Origin: Epilithonimonas lactis
GTDB taxonomy: Bacteria; Bacteroidota; Bacteroidia; Flavobacteriales; Weeksellaceae
Direction: 5' to 3'
Assembly (NCBI RefSeq): GCF_900110605.1
Contig: NZ_FOFI01000001.1
Location: forward strand, 930,001 to 994,000
DNA: 64,000 nt
A program made the position numbers and the translations under genes. Position 1 is the stretch's first letter. Each line of letters opens with the position of its first letter. Under the pieces are notes generated by a model, which was not told the DNA's origin, did no database searches, and saw only the letters and a list, made by a program, of their open reading frames with translations. Below, one piece after another: positions 51,655 to 61,499 of this stretch.

Positions 51655-53928
51655 ATGAAAAAGTTTTATCTTTTGACTTGGCTGTTGTTCTTTGCATTCT
51701 TTACCAATGCGCAGGTCACAGTACAAAGTGTTCCCAGAAATGACATCAAGGGAAACTCAATTAAAAAACAATCCAAAAAAGCCAATTTCAATTTCGATGA
51801 CATCGTGTATTGGGTAGGAACTGGAACCAACGAAGCGGCTTTCGTAGTTCAGTGGAACGATTCTAAAAATCCGGACGCTCTGGTTTGGGGCTTCCGATGG
51901 AACGGAACGGCGACCGGCGAAGATATGCTGAAAGCGATTGCAAAAACTGACAAGCGATTTTTCACATTGCTTTATCAAGGAACGCAATTCGGAAGCGCAG
52001 TCGGCGGTTTAGGTTTTGACCTGGACGGGAACGACACCAATGCGCTTTATAAAAGCGGAAACACCACTTATCCGCTGTATCCTGTGGATGGCATCATCAA
52101 TACGACATCCTATGATTTTGATGATTACACCGCAAAAGATGCCGATGACCATTGGGGTTCTGCTTGGTACACGGGATATTGGTCTTATTGGGTAAAAGAC
52201 CCGACGGATGCAGATTTTGGATATTCTGGACTGGGAGCGAGCAGCAGGCAATTGGTGAACGGTTCTTGGGATGTTTGGAATTTCAATCCGAATATGGAAA
52301 GCTATGACATCTCTTCAACGTTGACGCCGGTTTCTGTTTATTCGGCGCAGGCAGATTTTACCAAAGGTTACTTTATCGTAAATGAAGAATGGTTCGGTCA
52401 CACCAACGGTTCCGTGAATTTTGTTGGAGAAAATGACCAGATCTATTACAGAGTTTACAGCGAAAAGAACAACAATCAGGCTTTCGGTGCGACGACTCAG
52501 TTTGGAACAATTTACGGTGACAAATTCTATTTTATCTCGAAGCAAGCAGCAGATGGCGGTGATACACAATACACGCCAGGCGGAAGATTGGTAATCGCGA
52601 ATGCGACCACTATGGAAAAAATTGCAAGTTTCGACAACATCGGTGGAGGAGACGGCCGTTCTTTCGTAGGTGTGACGGACAAATTGGGCTACATTGGCGC
52701 ATCCAACGGAATCTACACTTTTGACATCGAAAATCTACAAGTTGGCACTTTGATCACGGGAACTGGCGGTGGAAGTCAGTACGCGGGACAGATTGGAAAT
52801 ATGGTCAGAACCTCGCAATATGTTTACGCTGTGAAGCAATCTGCAGGAATCTTGATCATCGACCCAAAAACAAATACTGTGATCAAGACCATTTCTGGCG
52901 CTTATCACTCGGTTGTTCAGGCAAAGGATGGAAGTGTTTGGGCCATTCAAAATCAAAAATTGATCAACATCGACCCAAAAACTTTCGCAACTACGGAATT
53001 TGCACTTTCCACTTCGACCCAATATCTCGGTTCTTGGGGCGCTTGGAACGCGGGAAGTTTTACTTACAGCAGTCAACAGAATGCGTTGTACTGGATGAAC
53101 TCGGTTAATGCATTCACGTCAGGTGCGAAAATCATCAAATTTGATGTAACGTCAAAAACGCTTGTTGATAATTTCATCACAATCCCAGGACAGGAAGGTA
53201 CTTATAAGCAAATCCCTTATGGCGCAGCTTTGCGAGTAGATCCTGTTTCTGACAGATTGATCTTGAACACAACAGAAAGCGGTTACGGCGCGCATTATCA
53301 AAAAAACTGGATCCATACCTATGACAACACTGGAGCTTTGCTAAATACAAAGATCTTAAATGATTATTATTGGTTCCCAGCTGTCACGGTTTTCCCAGAC
53401 AATACTTTGCCAGTCGTGGCTTCTAGTTTCCCAACAGAAACGACTTTGAGTGGTGTGACGAAGATCGATTTGAAAACGGTTGTTTCCGATGCGGACAATT
53501 TGTCTTCAGCTATTGTAAAATCTATCAAATCAAATAGCAATCCTACAGCGATCTCAGCTGAGGTGAATGCGGATGATGAATTGGTTTTAACACCTCAAAA
53601 TGCAGGAACGGCAAATCTGGTCATCAGCTTTAATTCCAATGGAAAAGTGGTGGAGAAAACCTTGACCGTGATCTCATCTTCTTTGGCAGCAACGGCTGAT
53701 GTGAAGAAATTGGAATTGAGCATCTATCCAAATCCGACAACAGAGATCTTGAATGTTAAAACGCTAGACAAAGTTCTAGAAGTTTCAGTATTTGATGTGA
53801 CCGGAAAACAGATCAATGCTAAATTTGTGAACGGACAGATCAATGTGAGTGCTCTCCCGAAAGGAAATTATATCCTGAGAATTGTAACAGACAGATCAGT
53901 TTATCAAGAGAAATTTATCAAGAAATAA
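51655..53928 (+). CDS. T9SS-exported DUF5074 protein of the B12 locus
   Basis: 757 residues with a Sec signal (cut after TNAQ). An N-terminal domain reads DDIVYWVGTGTNEAAFVVQWND and ALVWGFRWNG. A DUF5074 beta-propeller follows (SFVGVTDKLGYIGASNGIYTF). The last ~70 residues are a T9SS type A sorting domain with LSIYPNPTTEILNV and KFIKK end. It is the last gene before a terminator and is likely a secreted or surface-attached cobalamin binder. Confidence 0.87.
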   Translation: MKKFYLLTWLLFFAFFTNAQVTVQSVPRNDIKGNSIKKQSKKANFNFDDIVYWVGTGTNEAAFVVQWNDSKNPDALVWGFRWNGTATGEDMLKAIAKTDKRFFTLLYQGTQFGSAVGGLGFDLDGNDTNALYKSGNTTYPLYPVDGIINTTSYDFDDYTAKDADDHWGSAWYTGYWSYWVKDPTDADFGYSGLGASSRQLVNGSWDVWNFNPNMESYDISSTLTPVSVYSAQADFTKGYFIVNEEWFGHTNGSVNFVGENDQIYYRVYSEKNNNQAFGATTQFGTIYGDKFYFISKQAADGGDTQYTPGGRLVIANATTMEKIASFDNIGGGDGRSFVGVTDKLGYIGASNGIYTFDIENLQVGTLITGTGGGSQYAGQIGNMVRTSQYVYAVKQSAGILIIDPKTNTVIKTISGAYHSVVQAKDGSVWAIQNQKLINIDPKTFATTEFALSTSTQYLGSWGAWNAGSFTYSSQQNALYWMNSVNAFTSGAKIIKFDVTSKTLVDNFITIPGQEGTYKQIPYGAALRVDPVSDRLILNTTESGYGAHYQKNWIHTYDNTGALLNTKILNDYYWFPAVTVFPDNTLPVVASSFPTETTLSGVTKIDLKTVVSDADNLSSAIVKSIKSNSNPTAISAEVNADDELVLTPQNAGTANLVISFNSNGKVVEKTLTVISSSLAATADVKKLELSIYPNPTTEILNVKTLDKVLEVSVFDVTGKQINAKFVNGQINVSALPKGNYILRIVTDRSVYQEKFIKK

Positions 53929-53950
53929 GCTCTTAGATTTTTAAGATTTG

Positions 53951-53985
53951 AAAGCCTTCAAAATTAATTTTTTGGAGGCTTTTTT
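53951..53985 (+). terminator. Terminator of the B12 operon
   Basis: AAAGCCTTCAAAA / TTTTGGAGGCTTT with a T run. Confidence 0.75.
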
Positions 53986-54263
53986 GTGATAAAATTTAGA
54001 CATTGCTTCTTTTTGAATCATTTTTAATGAGATAAAAATCGCCATTCTTTTTTTAAATAATTCTAAAAATTCAATCCTCATTTTTGGAATCGATTAGTTA
54101 GAAATTATCTTATGTTAATCATAACGGTTGGTTTTAATTATTTGATTAATAGTTTTTTGCGTCATTAGGGTATCTGTTGGGTACCCCTTTTTTGTACTTT
54201 TTTCATTGTAATTTGTTCCTTTGCCAACCTGATCAAGAGAAGTTCTTTTTTTCAGTAAACGCT
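53986..54263 (+). promoter_or_regulatory. Leader of surface cluster B with GGGTA hairpin
   Basis: AGGGTATCTGTTGGGTACCC followed by TTTTTT (54167-54192) is matched by AGGGTACGCGTTGGGTATCC and T8 at 61500-61528. A weaker -7-like TTCCTTTG follows near 54214. The ATG of gene 1 is at 54264. The hairpin may attenuate or mark the start of the leader. Confidence 0.45.
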
Positions 54264-54902
54264 ATGATGGCAAAAACACAAATTTTGAATGACATTAAAC
54301 CAGACATTTTTCTTGGTAAGAGAAAAGTGTTTGGGATTTTGTTTTTATTCATCATCCATATTTTTTCAGCGAAGGTCAGTACTCCACACTATTCAAACTT
54401 AGGTGAAGGGGAAGTAGCAGTTGTTGTTTCAGATTCTGTAGGTTCAGACCAGATTGATGGCAGCGATAATAGCCAGGCTATCTATGTCAGCTCAGGAACC
54501 ACAGTTGTAGATTTTGATAATGAGATCGAGGGAAAGATCATCAATGTAGATTCCCCGGCTTCCAAGGTCGAAAGTAAAACGATTGCAAAAAAAAGTACTC
54601 GTGAGAAAGCTGTTAAACAGATCAATACTAACAGATCTGTAAAAAAGGAACCATCGGAGGAAATTGTCTACTGTTATCCTTCTTCAAAAAACGATTTTTA
54701 TTATTCTATAAGTGAGTCGCACATGAAGGCTTTAGTACCTTCACACGATTCCGAAAAAGTCTTTCTAAAGGCATGTTCTGTGCCCGGCAAACTGATCTTA
54801 AAAGATCTCTTTCAAAATACACGCTATTATTTTTACAATCAGATTATTGTCTCTGATTATTGTGGTCTGTTTTCTGGAAGAGCACCACCTTTTTTCTCGT
54901 AA
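54264..54902 (+). CDS. Surface cluster B, gene 1: signal-anchored basic-linker protein
   Basis: About 212 residues. Start MMAKTQ is preferred because the paralogue at 39487 also begins with two Met codons at the same place; the frame upstream runs to 54177 over the hairpin. KPDIFLGKRKVFGILFLFIIHIFSAKV aligns with the cluster A protein, as do YVSSGTTVVDF, a basic stretch KKSTREKAVKQ and the PP-containing end RAPPFFS. Function unknown. The gene precedes a large secreted protein by 85 bases. Confidence 0.75.
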   Translation: MMAKTQILNDIKPDIFLGKRKVFGILFLFIIHIFSAKVSTPHYSNLGEGEVAVVVSDSVGSDQIDGSDNSQAIYVSSGTTVVDFDNEIEGKIINVDSPASKVESKTIAKKSTREKAVKQINTNRSVKKEPSEEIVYCYPSSKNDFYYSISESHMKALVPSHDSEKVFLKACSVPGKLILKDLFQNTRYYFYNQIIVSDYCGLFSGRAPPFFS

Positions 54903-54987
54903 AGATCTCCCAAAAATTAAACCTTACTCCTGTATTTCTTCAGTTAAAAACTGTGAGGACAGGATTTCTTAAACACAAATTTAAAAC

Positions 54988-57765
54988 ATGAAAAAAGTAT
55001 ATAATTTACTCATTGTAATGCTGTTTGCCACACAAATGAGCGCTCAGTGTGTAGCAAGTGCATGGACTCTTCCGTCATCCGCAAACAGTTCTAATAATGT
55101 TAACATCCCTAGCTACTTCAGCTCGAACAATGTCAGCATTGGTACAGCCAGAATGAGCGTCGCAATCACAAGATATGGTAATGCCAGATTAGATATTCAA
55201 AGACTTTTTAATGGTCATTTGGATCAGTTGGGAATTAATATCGGGCATGATGAAGAGGGTGATACCAATTCTTATAACAATCGAATTGAAACACAGATCA
55301 CATTCAGTACAAGTGTTTCAGATCTTAAATTTAGAATCAATGATATTGATGATCAGGATGTTGTGACTGTAAAAGCTTTTGATCAAAACAATAGTCCCAT
55401 TAATTTGACGGCTGCTAATGCCACTTTGTTTAGTCCAACAGATATTACCAGAAGCGGAAATACATTTTACGGTGGTTCGGATGATACCAGCAACACGCGA
55501 GGGTCCGTAAATATTAATTATAATGGATTGAGAGTTTCGCGCATCGTTTTTGAATATCATGATACCGATGATGGCGGAACTTACACTGTCGCTGGTTTTT
55601 CTGGAGCAGCCACGCAATTGACTGCAACAAACGACACTTTTTCCGGTACTGCTGGTACGGCATCTACCACAACATCAATTTTGGCAAATGATAACATTTG
55701 TGGTGTAGCGGCTACTTCTGGAAACTCGGTTTTTGCAGTCGGAACCCTACCAACAGGTGTCACTGTGAATCCAAATGGAACGCTTTCCATAGGTACCAAC
55801 GCAGTTGCTGGAAACTATGTTGTAAACTATCAACTATGTGATTCTGCATCATCATCAAACTGTAAATCTGCCACAATCACGATTAATATTGCAGCTTGTG
55901 CCGCAGGAACTACTGCGCCCATTATCAGAGCTGCTACAAACTATACAGTTTCCAACTCAGCTTACAACATACCTTGTGGGGCAACTACGGCAAACATTAG
56001 TGGCTTGACAGCTTCCAATAAACCAACGCCATCAACGATAACACTTACTTGGCACACCGCAACACCTGCGACAACCGCCAATAAGATTACCAATGTAACT
56101 GCCTTGACAGGAACTACAAAATACTTTGCGGCTTTCTTTGATTCAGCCAGTAATTGTTATTCACCGACAAAAGAAATAGTGGTCTACGCAGCGATCTGCG
56201 CCAAAGACGACAATTTTACTTCGACGCCGATCACGTATGGTGTGGAGACGACCTTGCCAAATATTTTTGCTAATGACACCTACAATGGCCCAGCAGTATC
56301 TCTTCCATTATCCAATGTAGGATTGAAAAGAGTTCTTTGGGTAGATATGAATGCCCAAGTAAGCACAAGCAACGGAACACTTAAAATATTACCATCAACA
56401 CCGGTAGGAATCTATACCTACACGTACAGTATTACAGATCTGGATACAGATGGTGTTGAAGATAGCAATATCAGCTATGCAACGGTCACTTTCCGAGTTG
56501 TTCCAGATTCTGACGGTGATGGTATCAATGACGACCTGGATGTAGATGATGACAATGATGGAATTCTGGATACAGTGGAGTGCAGCAATACGGTTGCGGA
56601 TATGTTCAATGTTTTCCAGGCAGGAGGTTTTATAGATCTTGCTCCGTCAGATTTCGATTTGGACTTGAATGCTAAAAACCAAAATGTAAGCAAAGATGTG
56701 AGTAGTAAGTTTGGATATCCAGCTAATTCTGGTGCGATCATTGTCTCAATCACCAATGCTTCTGTGCATCCGACGAAGGACAATTGGTGGACAAAAAATG
56801 GAGAAAAACCTTCTGTTTGGAACATTACAGGGAACCTGACTGCCTTTGCCCTATTATCTCAAAACAATGAATATTTGGGAAATGACAGCAAAAGTATTTT
56901 TGGATATTCCGGACCTTTGACCGCCATCACAGGACCAGCTGGTTTTGAAAATCAAACTCCTGTCGCAGGACAATGGGGCGTGATGGAAACAGCAGTAGAA
57001 AAAACGCTTTCCAGACTCAATGCTACGCCTCAGTTAGGTAACTGGCGATACGCTGACCTCAATTTTGGTAGCAAATCTTTTGGTTTTTCTACCACAACAG
57101 CAACTGGAGACCCAACGTATGTGGTAAGGATCTACTTGGAATGTGATTCTGACCGAGATGGTATTCCAAACAGATTGGACCTTGATTCTGACGCCGATGG
57201 CTGCGCCGATGCCTTCGAAGGTGGAGCTGCCATTAACAGATTGCAACTAGTGACTGCCGGTGGAATGCTTTCTGGAGGCAGCACAAATGTTAACAAAAAT
57301 CTGTGTGCAAGCACAACTTGTGTAAGTACTACTGGCACAAACAGAGGATTGCCACAATTTGCGACACCAATTCCGTCCGGATACATCAATACCACAGGTC
57401 AAAGCCTAGGAGATTCACAAAATGCTGCTGTAGTGGGCTGTTATTGTGTGCAACCGCCTTCAGCTGGAACGCCGGTGATCACCAAAGTAGGAATCTCAGT
57501 TCAGCAAAAACAAGCGGGCTGGCCAGAGAACATTCCGAATGGACATATCGCATTGGAGTCTAAAGAAAAAGGACTTGTGATCACGAGAGTTCCACACGTT
57601 AGCTTCGTTCCAAAGACTACAGATTCTATCGCTAGTCCAGTCGCAGGAATGTTGGTCTATGATGTGGAGGATAAATGTGTGAAACTTTTCAATGGCGCGA
57701 ACTGGAATTGTATCAAAAGAAGCTGCAACGATCCAGCAGAAATTACCACACCATCAATCAATTAA
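54988..57765 (+). CDS. Surface cluster B, gene 2: large secreted TSP3-repeat protein
   Basis: 925 residues with a normal Sec signal (cut after MSAQ). An N-terminal beta domain (IGHDEEGDTNSYNNRIETQITF) is followed by Ig-like repeats, then one TSP3 block (DSDGDGINDDLDVDDDNDG). The last ~390 residues match the end of the 1966-residue protein: SKFGYPANSGAI, NRLDLDSDADGCADAFEGG, ISVQQKQAGWPENIPNGHI and AGMLVYDVEDKCVKLFNG. The shared C-terminal part suggests a common assembly or anchoring role; the N-terminal modules vary. Confidence 0.85.
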   Translation: MKKVYNLLIVMLFATQMSAQCVASAWTLPSSANSSNNVNIPSYFSSNNVSIGTARMSVAITRYGNARLDIQRLFNGHLDQLGINIGHDEEGDTNSYNNRIETQITFSTSVSDLKFRINDIDDQDVVTVKAFDQNNSPINLTAANATLFSPTDITRSGNTFYGGSDDTSNTRGSVNINYNGLRVSRIVFEYHDTDDGGTYTVAGFSGAATQLTATNDTFSGTAGTASTTTSILANDNICGVAATSGNSVFAVGTLPTGVTVNPNGTLSIGTNAVAGNYVVNYQLCDSASSSNCKSATITINIAACAAGTTAPIIRAATNYTVSNSAYNIPCGATTANISGLTASNKPTPSTITLTWHTATPATTANKITNVTALTGTTKYFAAFFDSASNCYSPTKEIVVYAAICAKDDNFTSTPITYGVETTLPNIFANDTYNGPAVSLPLSNVGLKRVLWVDMNAQVSTSNGTLKILPSTPVGIYTYTYSITDLDTDGVEDSNISYATVTFRVVPDSDGDGINDDLDVDDDNDGILDTVECSNTVADMFNVFQAGGFIDLAPSDFDLDLNAKNQNVSKDVSSKFGYPANSGAIIVSITNASVHPTKDNWWTKNGEKPSVWNITGNLTAFALLSQNNEYLGNDSKSIFGYSGPLTAITGPAGFENQTPVAGQWGVMETAVEKTLSRLNATPQLGNWRYADLNFGSKSFGFSTTTATGDPTYVVRIYLECDSDRDGIPNRLDLDSDADGCADAFEGGAAINRLQLVTAGGMLSGGSTNVNKNLCASTTCVSTTGTNRGLPQFATPIPSGYINTTGQSLGDSQNAAVVGCYCVQPPSAGTPVITKVGISVQQKQAGWPENIPNGHIALESKEKGLVITRVPHVSFVPKTTDSIASPVAGMLVYDVEDKCVKLFNGANWNCIKRSCNDPAEITTPSIN

Positions 57766-57768
57766 AAA

Positions 57769-58311
57769 TTGAACACAATGAAAAAAATAATATTCACAGC
57801 TTTCTTGAGCTTTACGATCATAAATATAAACGCGCAATTGTCCATTGGAAAATCAAACTCAGGCAATACCAGTGTCATTCTGGAATTTGATGGTGCTGCT
57901 GCAAACAAAAAAGGTATTGTGCTATCTGCAGTTCAAAATCTGAACAATGTTTTGAGTACCACGGACCCAACCGCAAACAACGGAACTTTTGTGTTTGACA
58001 AAAATGATGACACTGTCAAAATGTACGAGAAAAATACATGGATCAACCTAAGCGATGTTGGCAGCGATGCCAAAATCACACCTAACACAACAGCTGAAAC
58101 CAGCGCAAATCAAGGGGTGATCATTGGGTCTGCTACGAGTAGTGCAAAAGGCGTTCTAGTTCTTGAAGCTACAAACAAAGCGATGGTCTTACCTTGGATA
58201 GACAAGCCGCACTTGAATGTAAAAGATCCGTACCCAGGCATGATGTGCTACGATACCGCAAGTAGTTCGCTGGCCGTTTTTGATGGTCTTGTATGGAACT
58301 ACTGGAAGTAA
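57769..58311 (+). CDS. Surface cluster B, gene 3: small secreted protein
   Basis: 180 residues; start may also be the ATG at 57778. It has a Sec signal ending NINAQ. GNTSVILEFDGAAANKKGIVL and GVLVLEATNKAMVLPW..YPGMMCYDTASSSLAVFDGLVWNYW match cluster A gene 3 almost throughout. Separated from gene 2 by 3 bases, so translation is coupled. Likely partner of the large protein. Confidence 0.82.
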   Translation: MNTMKKIIFTAFLSFTIININAQLSIGKSNSGNTSVILEFDGAAANKKGIVLSAVQNLNNVLSTTDPTANNGTFVFDKNDDTVKMYEKNTWINLSDVGSDAKITPNTTAETSANQGVIIGSATSSAKGVLVLEATNKAMVLPWIDKPHLNVKDPYPGMMCYDTASSSLAVFDGLVWNYWK

Positions 58312-58332
58312 ATTTTATTGAATCTATTTATC

Positions 58333-58369
58333 AATCCTCAGAATTTTATAATTTCTGAGGATTTTTTTT
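58333..58369 (+). terminator. Terminator of cluster B
   Basis: AATCCTCAGAA / TTCTGAGGATT with a 9-base loop and T run. Confidence 0.85.
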
Positions 58370-58594
58370 CTTACTTAACATAATATATTTTGGAAATTAT
58401 ATCATTAAAATCTTAGTTTTGCCATTCTAATTTCAATAATCAATATCTATTTATTAATTATTATAAATAATTGTAATTAATGATTTTGAAGAATATTTTT
58501 TCATCAAAACGATGATATGCTTTGTTTACGAATATGTTCAAAAAGCGAAATCAAGTTAGTTTTAATGAGAAGATCTCTATTTTTAAAAACAATT

Positions 58595-60019
58595 ATGCGT
58601 CATTATATCGTAACATTTTTACTTTGCCTACCGCTTTTTTTTTCTTCACAATCGTCGAAGAAAGAGAGCGATTCTTTGAATAAGGTGATTTTTCAACTTA
58701 GAAAAGATGGCCAGCTAGACGACGCTCTCGCATTATGTAAAAAGATCATTAAGGATAGAAGCAGTGCTCTGAATGATAAGGAATTATTGAGTTTGTACAT
58801 CCAGACAGGAAATATCCTTTGCAATCTTTCACGGGTAAAAGAAAGTTTTGACTATCTGGAACTTGCGATGGAAGGCAATCAAAAACTTCAGGACAATGAG
58901 ATAGAAGCCAGGATCTATGGTGAGTACGGTCGAAATTATAACATCCTAGGTTTCAGTCAAAAAGCAATCGAACATTTTACAAAGAGTATCGATCTTGCAA
59001 CAAAGATCGAAGATCAGAAAACGAAAAAGCCACTGCTACAGTATCTTTACAGTGCCAGAGCTGTGATTTATGAAGACACGAATCAAGTGGACGAACTTTA
59101 CAGCGATCTTCACCATGCCTATGAAAACAATCCGGACACCTACGGCGCATCAAGGTTGGCAAAGTATTTTACAGTTCATCGGCAGGATCTTGATTCGGCA
59201 AAATATTATCTGCAAAAAGGAGAACAAAGTTTCAGTACAGGTAAGTTTCCCATTTTCCAAAAATCCATATTGCTGAGGAGCTATGGCAGATATTATTTTG
59301 CAAAAAAAGATCATCAAAAAGCCATCTCGTACTACAAAGAATCCCTTGCGATATCGGAAGAATTAAAAAAACCAAAAGACATCAAGGATACAGAGAAGCT
59401 GCTTTACGAAGCCTACAAAGCCATTGATGATGATCAAAAGGCGAACGAAAGTCTGGAGAAATATTCTAAGATCAGCGATAGTTTGTCCTTTGAAAACAAG
59501 AAGATCCAGGAAACTCCGATCAAACATATTCTGAGAGAAAAAGAAGCGGAGGTAAAAGAAAAAGAGAAAAATTATATTTATCTTGTTATCATCATTTTGT
59601 TGACCGTGCTGGTGGTGGGTTATTATATTTTAAAAAGAATCTCAAGATCTACTCAAGATGAAAAGCAGGAGATCATATCCGAAAATGAGGCGAAGACGCA
59701 GGAATTAAAACTAAAAGTGAATCAGTCCTTCGATGAGGTGGTGCAACTGGCAAAGAACAACAGTCCAGAGTTTTGGGGAAGATTTCAAGAAGTTTATCCG
59801 GACTTCCGGGACAAGTTGTTAGCGGTCAATCCAGATTTGAAGCCATCAGAACTCATTCTGAGTGCATACATCTATTTGGGATTTATGACCAAGGACATCG
59901 CTGATTATACCTTTAAAGCTGTCAAAACCATTAAAAATAATAAGTACAATCTTAGAAAACGATTGGAAATTCCTACCGAAAGTGATTTTACAATTTGGAT
60001 AAGAAATTATCTAAGTTAA
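58595..60019 (+). CDS. Membrane-anchored TPR-HTH regulator 1
   Basis: About 474 residues from MRHYIVTF; upstream ATGs at 58517 and 58565 would lengthen the signal region. Signal peptide, then periplasmic TPR-like helices (~30-330). One membrane helix (YIYLVIIILLTVLVVGYYIL, ~329-348) leads to a coiled segment, then a cytoplasmic LuxR-like HTH: LKPSELILSAYIYLGFMTKDIADYTF and KTIKNNKYNLRKRL. No kinase domain is seen. The topology lets it pass a periplasmic signal directly to DNA. It is paired with a paralogue 10 bases downstream. Confidence 0.85.
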   Translation: MRHYIVTFLLCLPLFFSSQSSKKESDSLNKVIFQLRKDGQLDDALALCKKIIKDRSSALNDKELLSLYIQTGNILCNLSRVKESFDYLELAMEGNQKLQDNEIEARIYGEYGRNYNILGFSQKAIEHFTKSIDLATKIEDQKTKKPLLQYLYSARAVIYEDTNQVDELYSDLHHAYENNPDTYGASRLAKYFTVHRQDLDSAKYYLQKGEQSFSTGKFPIFQKSILLRSYGRYYFAKKDHQKAISYYKESLAISEELKKPKDIKDTEKLLYEAYKAIDDDQKANESLEKYSKISDSLSFENKKIQETPIKHILREKEAEVKEKEKNYIYLVIIILLTVLVVGYYILKRISRSTQDEKQEIISENEAKTQELKLKVNQSFDEVVQLAKNNSPEFWGRFQEVYPDFRDKLLAVNPDLKPSELILSAYIYLGFMTKDIADYTFKAVKTIKNNKYNLRKRLEIPTESDFTIWIRNYLS

Positions 60020-60029
60020 ATTAAAAATA

Positions 60030-61472
60030 ATGTTGAAGAAGATAATCATATTATTCCTTTTTTGCCCGTTGGTGCTGCTTTCACAACTTTCTGTGAGAGA
60101 GATAGATTCTTTGATCTTTCGTGAAACAAAACAGTTGCGTGCCGATGCGAAATATGAAGAACTGATTCCCGTCAGCAAAACGATCATCAAAAATTCCAGG
60201 GACATCAATTACACAAGAGGAGAATCCTGGGGCTACTGTAGACTGGGAAATGCTTATTGCACATTGGGCAAGTACAAGGAAAGTCTGAGTGCATTGGACC
60301 AGGCGAATCTGCTGTCAAAAAAGGTGGATGATAATAGCTTGAAAGCAGCAATCGCAATAGAGACGGGAAGGAATTACAATGAGTCTAAGATCATCAACCA
60401 ATCCATCGACCAGTTCAAGGCGGCTGAGCGTTTTGCAAAAAATATTTCTGATAAGGCCGAGCGGGGCGATTATCTTACATATGCCTACCAAGGTCTGTTG
60501 TCAGCCTACAGCAATATCAACAGAAATGACATTGGTGTCACCTACGCGTGGAAAGCAAAGGGAATAGAGGAGGACGCCTACATCTTGTCTTTTCTCACTT
60601 ATTATCACATCAAAGAGACCAAGAACAACGACTCGATCGTACATTATCTCAATCGTTCGACCACTTTTCTGGACAAACATCCCACGTTCACTTTTGAAAA
60701 AACAATTGTTTACAACCAATGGGGAAAGTACCATGAGGATCGAAAGGATTACAAAAAAGCTATCGTTGCCTACAAAATGGCTGAGAAATTCGGAAAGCAA
60801 AGTAAGGCCATGGAACAGCTCCTCTTATCTTTTATGGGATTGTCCCGCTCGTATGAGAAACTTGGCGATTACGAGAGCACAATAAAGTACGAGAGAAGCT
60901 TTTCCAAATTGCAGGACAGCATCACGAAAGCCACTACGGCAACCTTGAATGATTCTGTAGATCACATCGTTAAAAATAAAGAAGAGATCCACGAAGAGAA
61001 GGAGTCTGTCCTGCAAACAGTAATCTTTATCATCGTGATACTCGTTGCGATCATCGTCATGTTCCTGATTATCAACCGCAGGGAAAATCAAAAAAAATCC
61101 AAATTATTGACGGAGAAAGAAAATGTACTCCATCAAAAAGAAGAGGAAACCCAAGAACTGAAACAGAAGGTTAATGAATCTTTTGATGAGGTGATCTATC
61201 TCGCAAAAACCAACAGCCCGGAGTTTTGGGGAAGATTTCAGGAGGTCTATCCAGAATTTAATAATAAATTATTATCACTTAATCCTGACCTCAAGCCTTC
61301 AGAACTTATTTTTTGCGCCTACATCTATCTGGGGTTCAGTACCAAGGATATTGCAGAATATACCTTCAAAGCAGTCAAAACCATCAAGAATAACAAGTAC
61401 AATCTAAGGAAAAGATTGGAAGTTCCCACAAAGGATGATTTTACGATCTGGATCAGAAATTCTATCAAATAA
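60030..61472 (+). CDS. Membrane-anchored TPR-HTH regulator 2
   Basis: 480 residues with the same plan: signal (IIILFLFCPLVLLSQ), TPR-like periplasmic region, membrane helix near 330-348 (VIFIIVILVAIIVMFLII), coiled linker and C-terminal HTH. The last ~90 residues are nearly the same as in the upstream paralogue (NSPEFWGRFQEVYP, KAVKTIKNNKYNLRKRLE), while the sensor parts differ strongly. The two may form heteromers or read different signals at the same DNA sites. Confidence 0.86.
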   Translation: MLKKIIILFLFCPLVLLSQLSVREIDSLIFRETKQLRADAKYEELIPVSKTIIKNSRDINYTRGESWGYCRLGNAYCTLGKYKESLSALDQANLLSKKVDDNSLKAAIAIETGRNYNESKIINQSIDQFKAAERFAKNISDKAERGDYLTYAYQGLLSAYSNINRNDIGVTYAWKAKGIEEDAYILSFLTYYHIKETKNNDSIVHYLNRSTTFLDKHPTFTFEKTIVYNQWGKYHEDRKDYKKAIVAYKMAEKFGKQSKAMEQLLLSFMGLSRSYEKLGDYESTIKYERSFSKLQDSITKATTATLNDSVDHIVKNKEEIHEEKESVLQTVIFIIVILVAIIVMFLIINRRENQKKSKLLTEKENVLHQKEEETQELKQKVNESFDEVIYLAKTNSPEFWGRFQEVYPEFNNKLLSLNPDLKPSELIFCAYIYLGFSTKDIAEYTFKAVKTIKNNKYNLRKRLEVPTKDDFTIWIRNSIK

Positions 61473-61499
61473 CCCTCTGATAATCAAATAAAATGAGGA

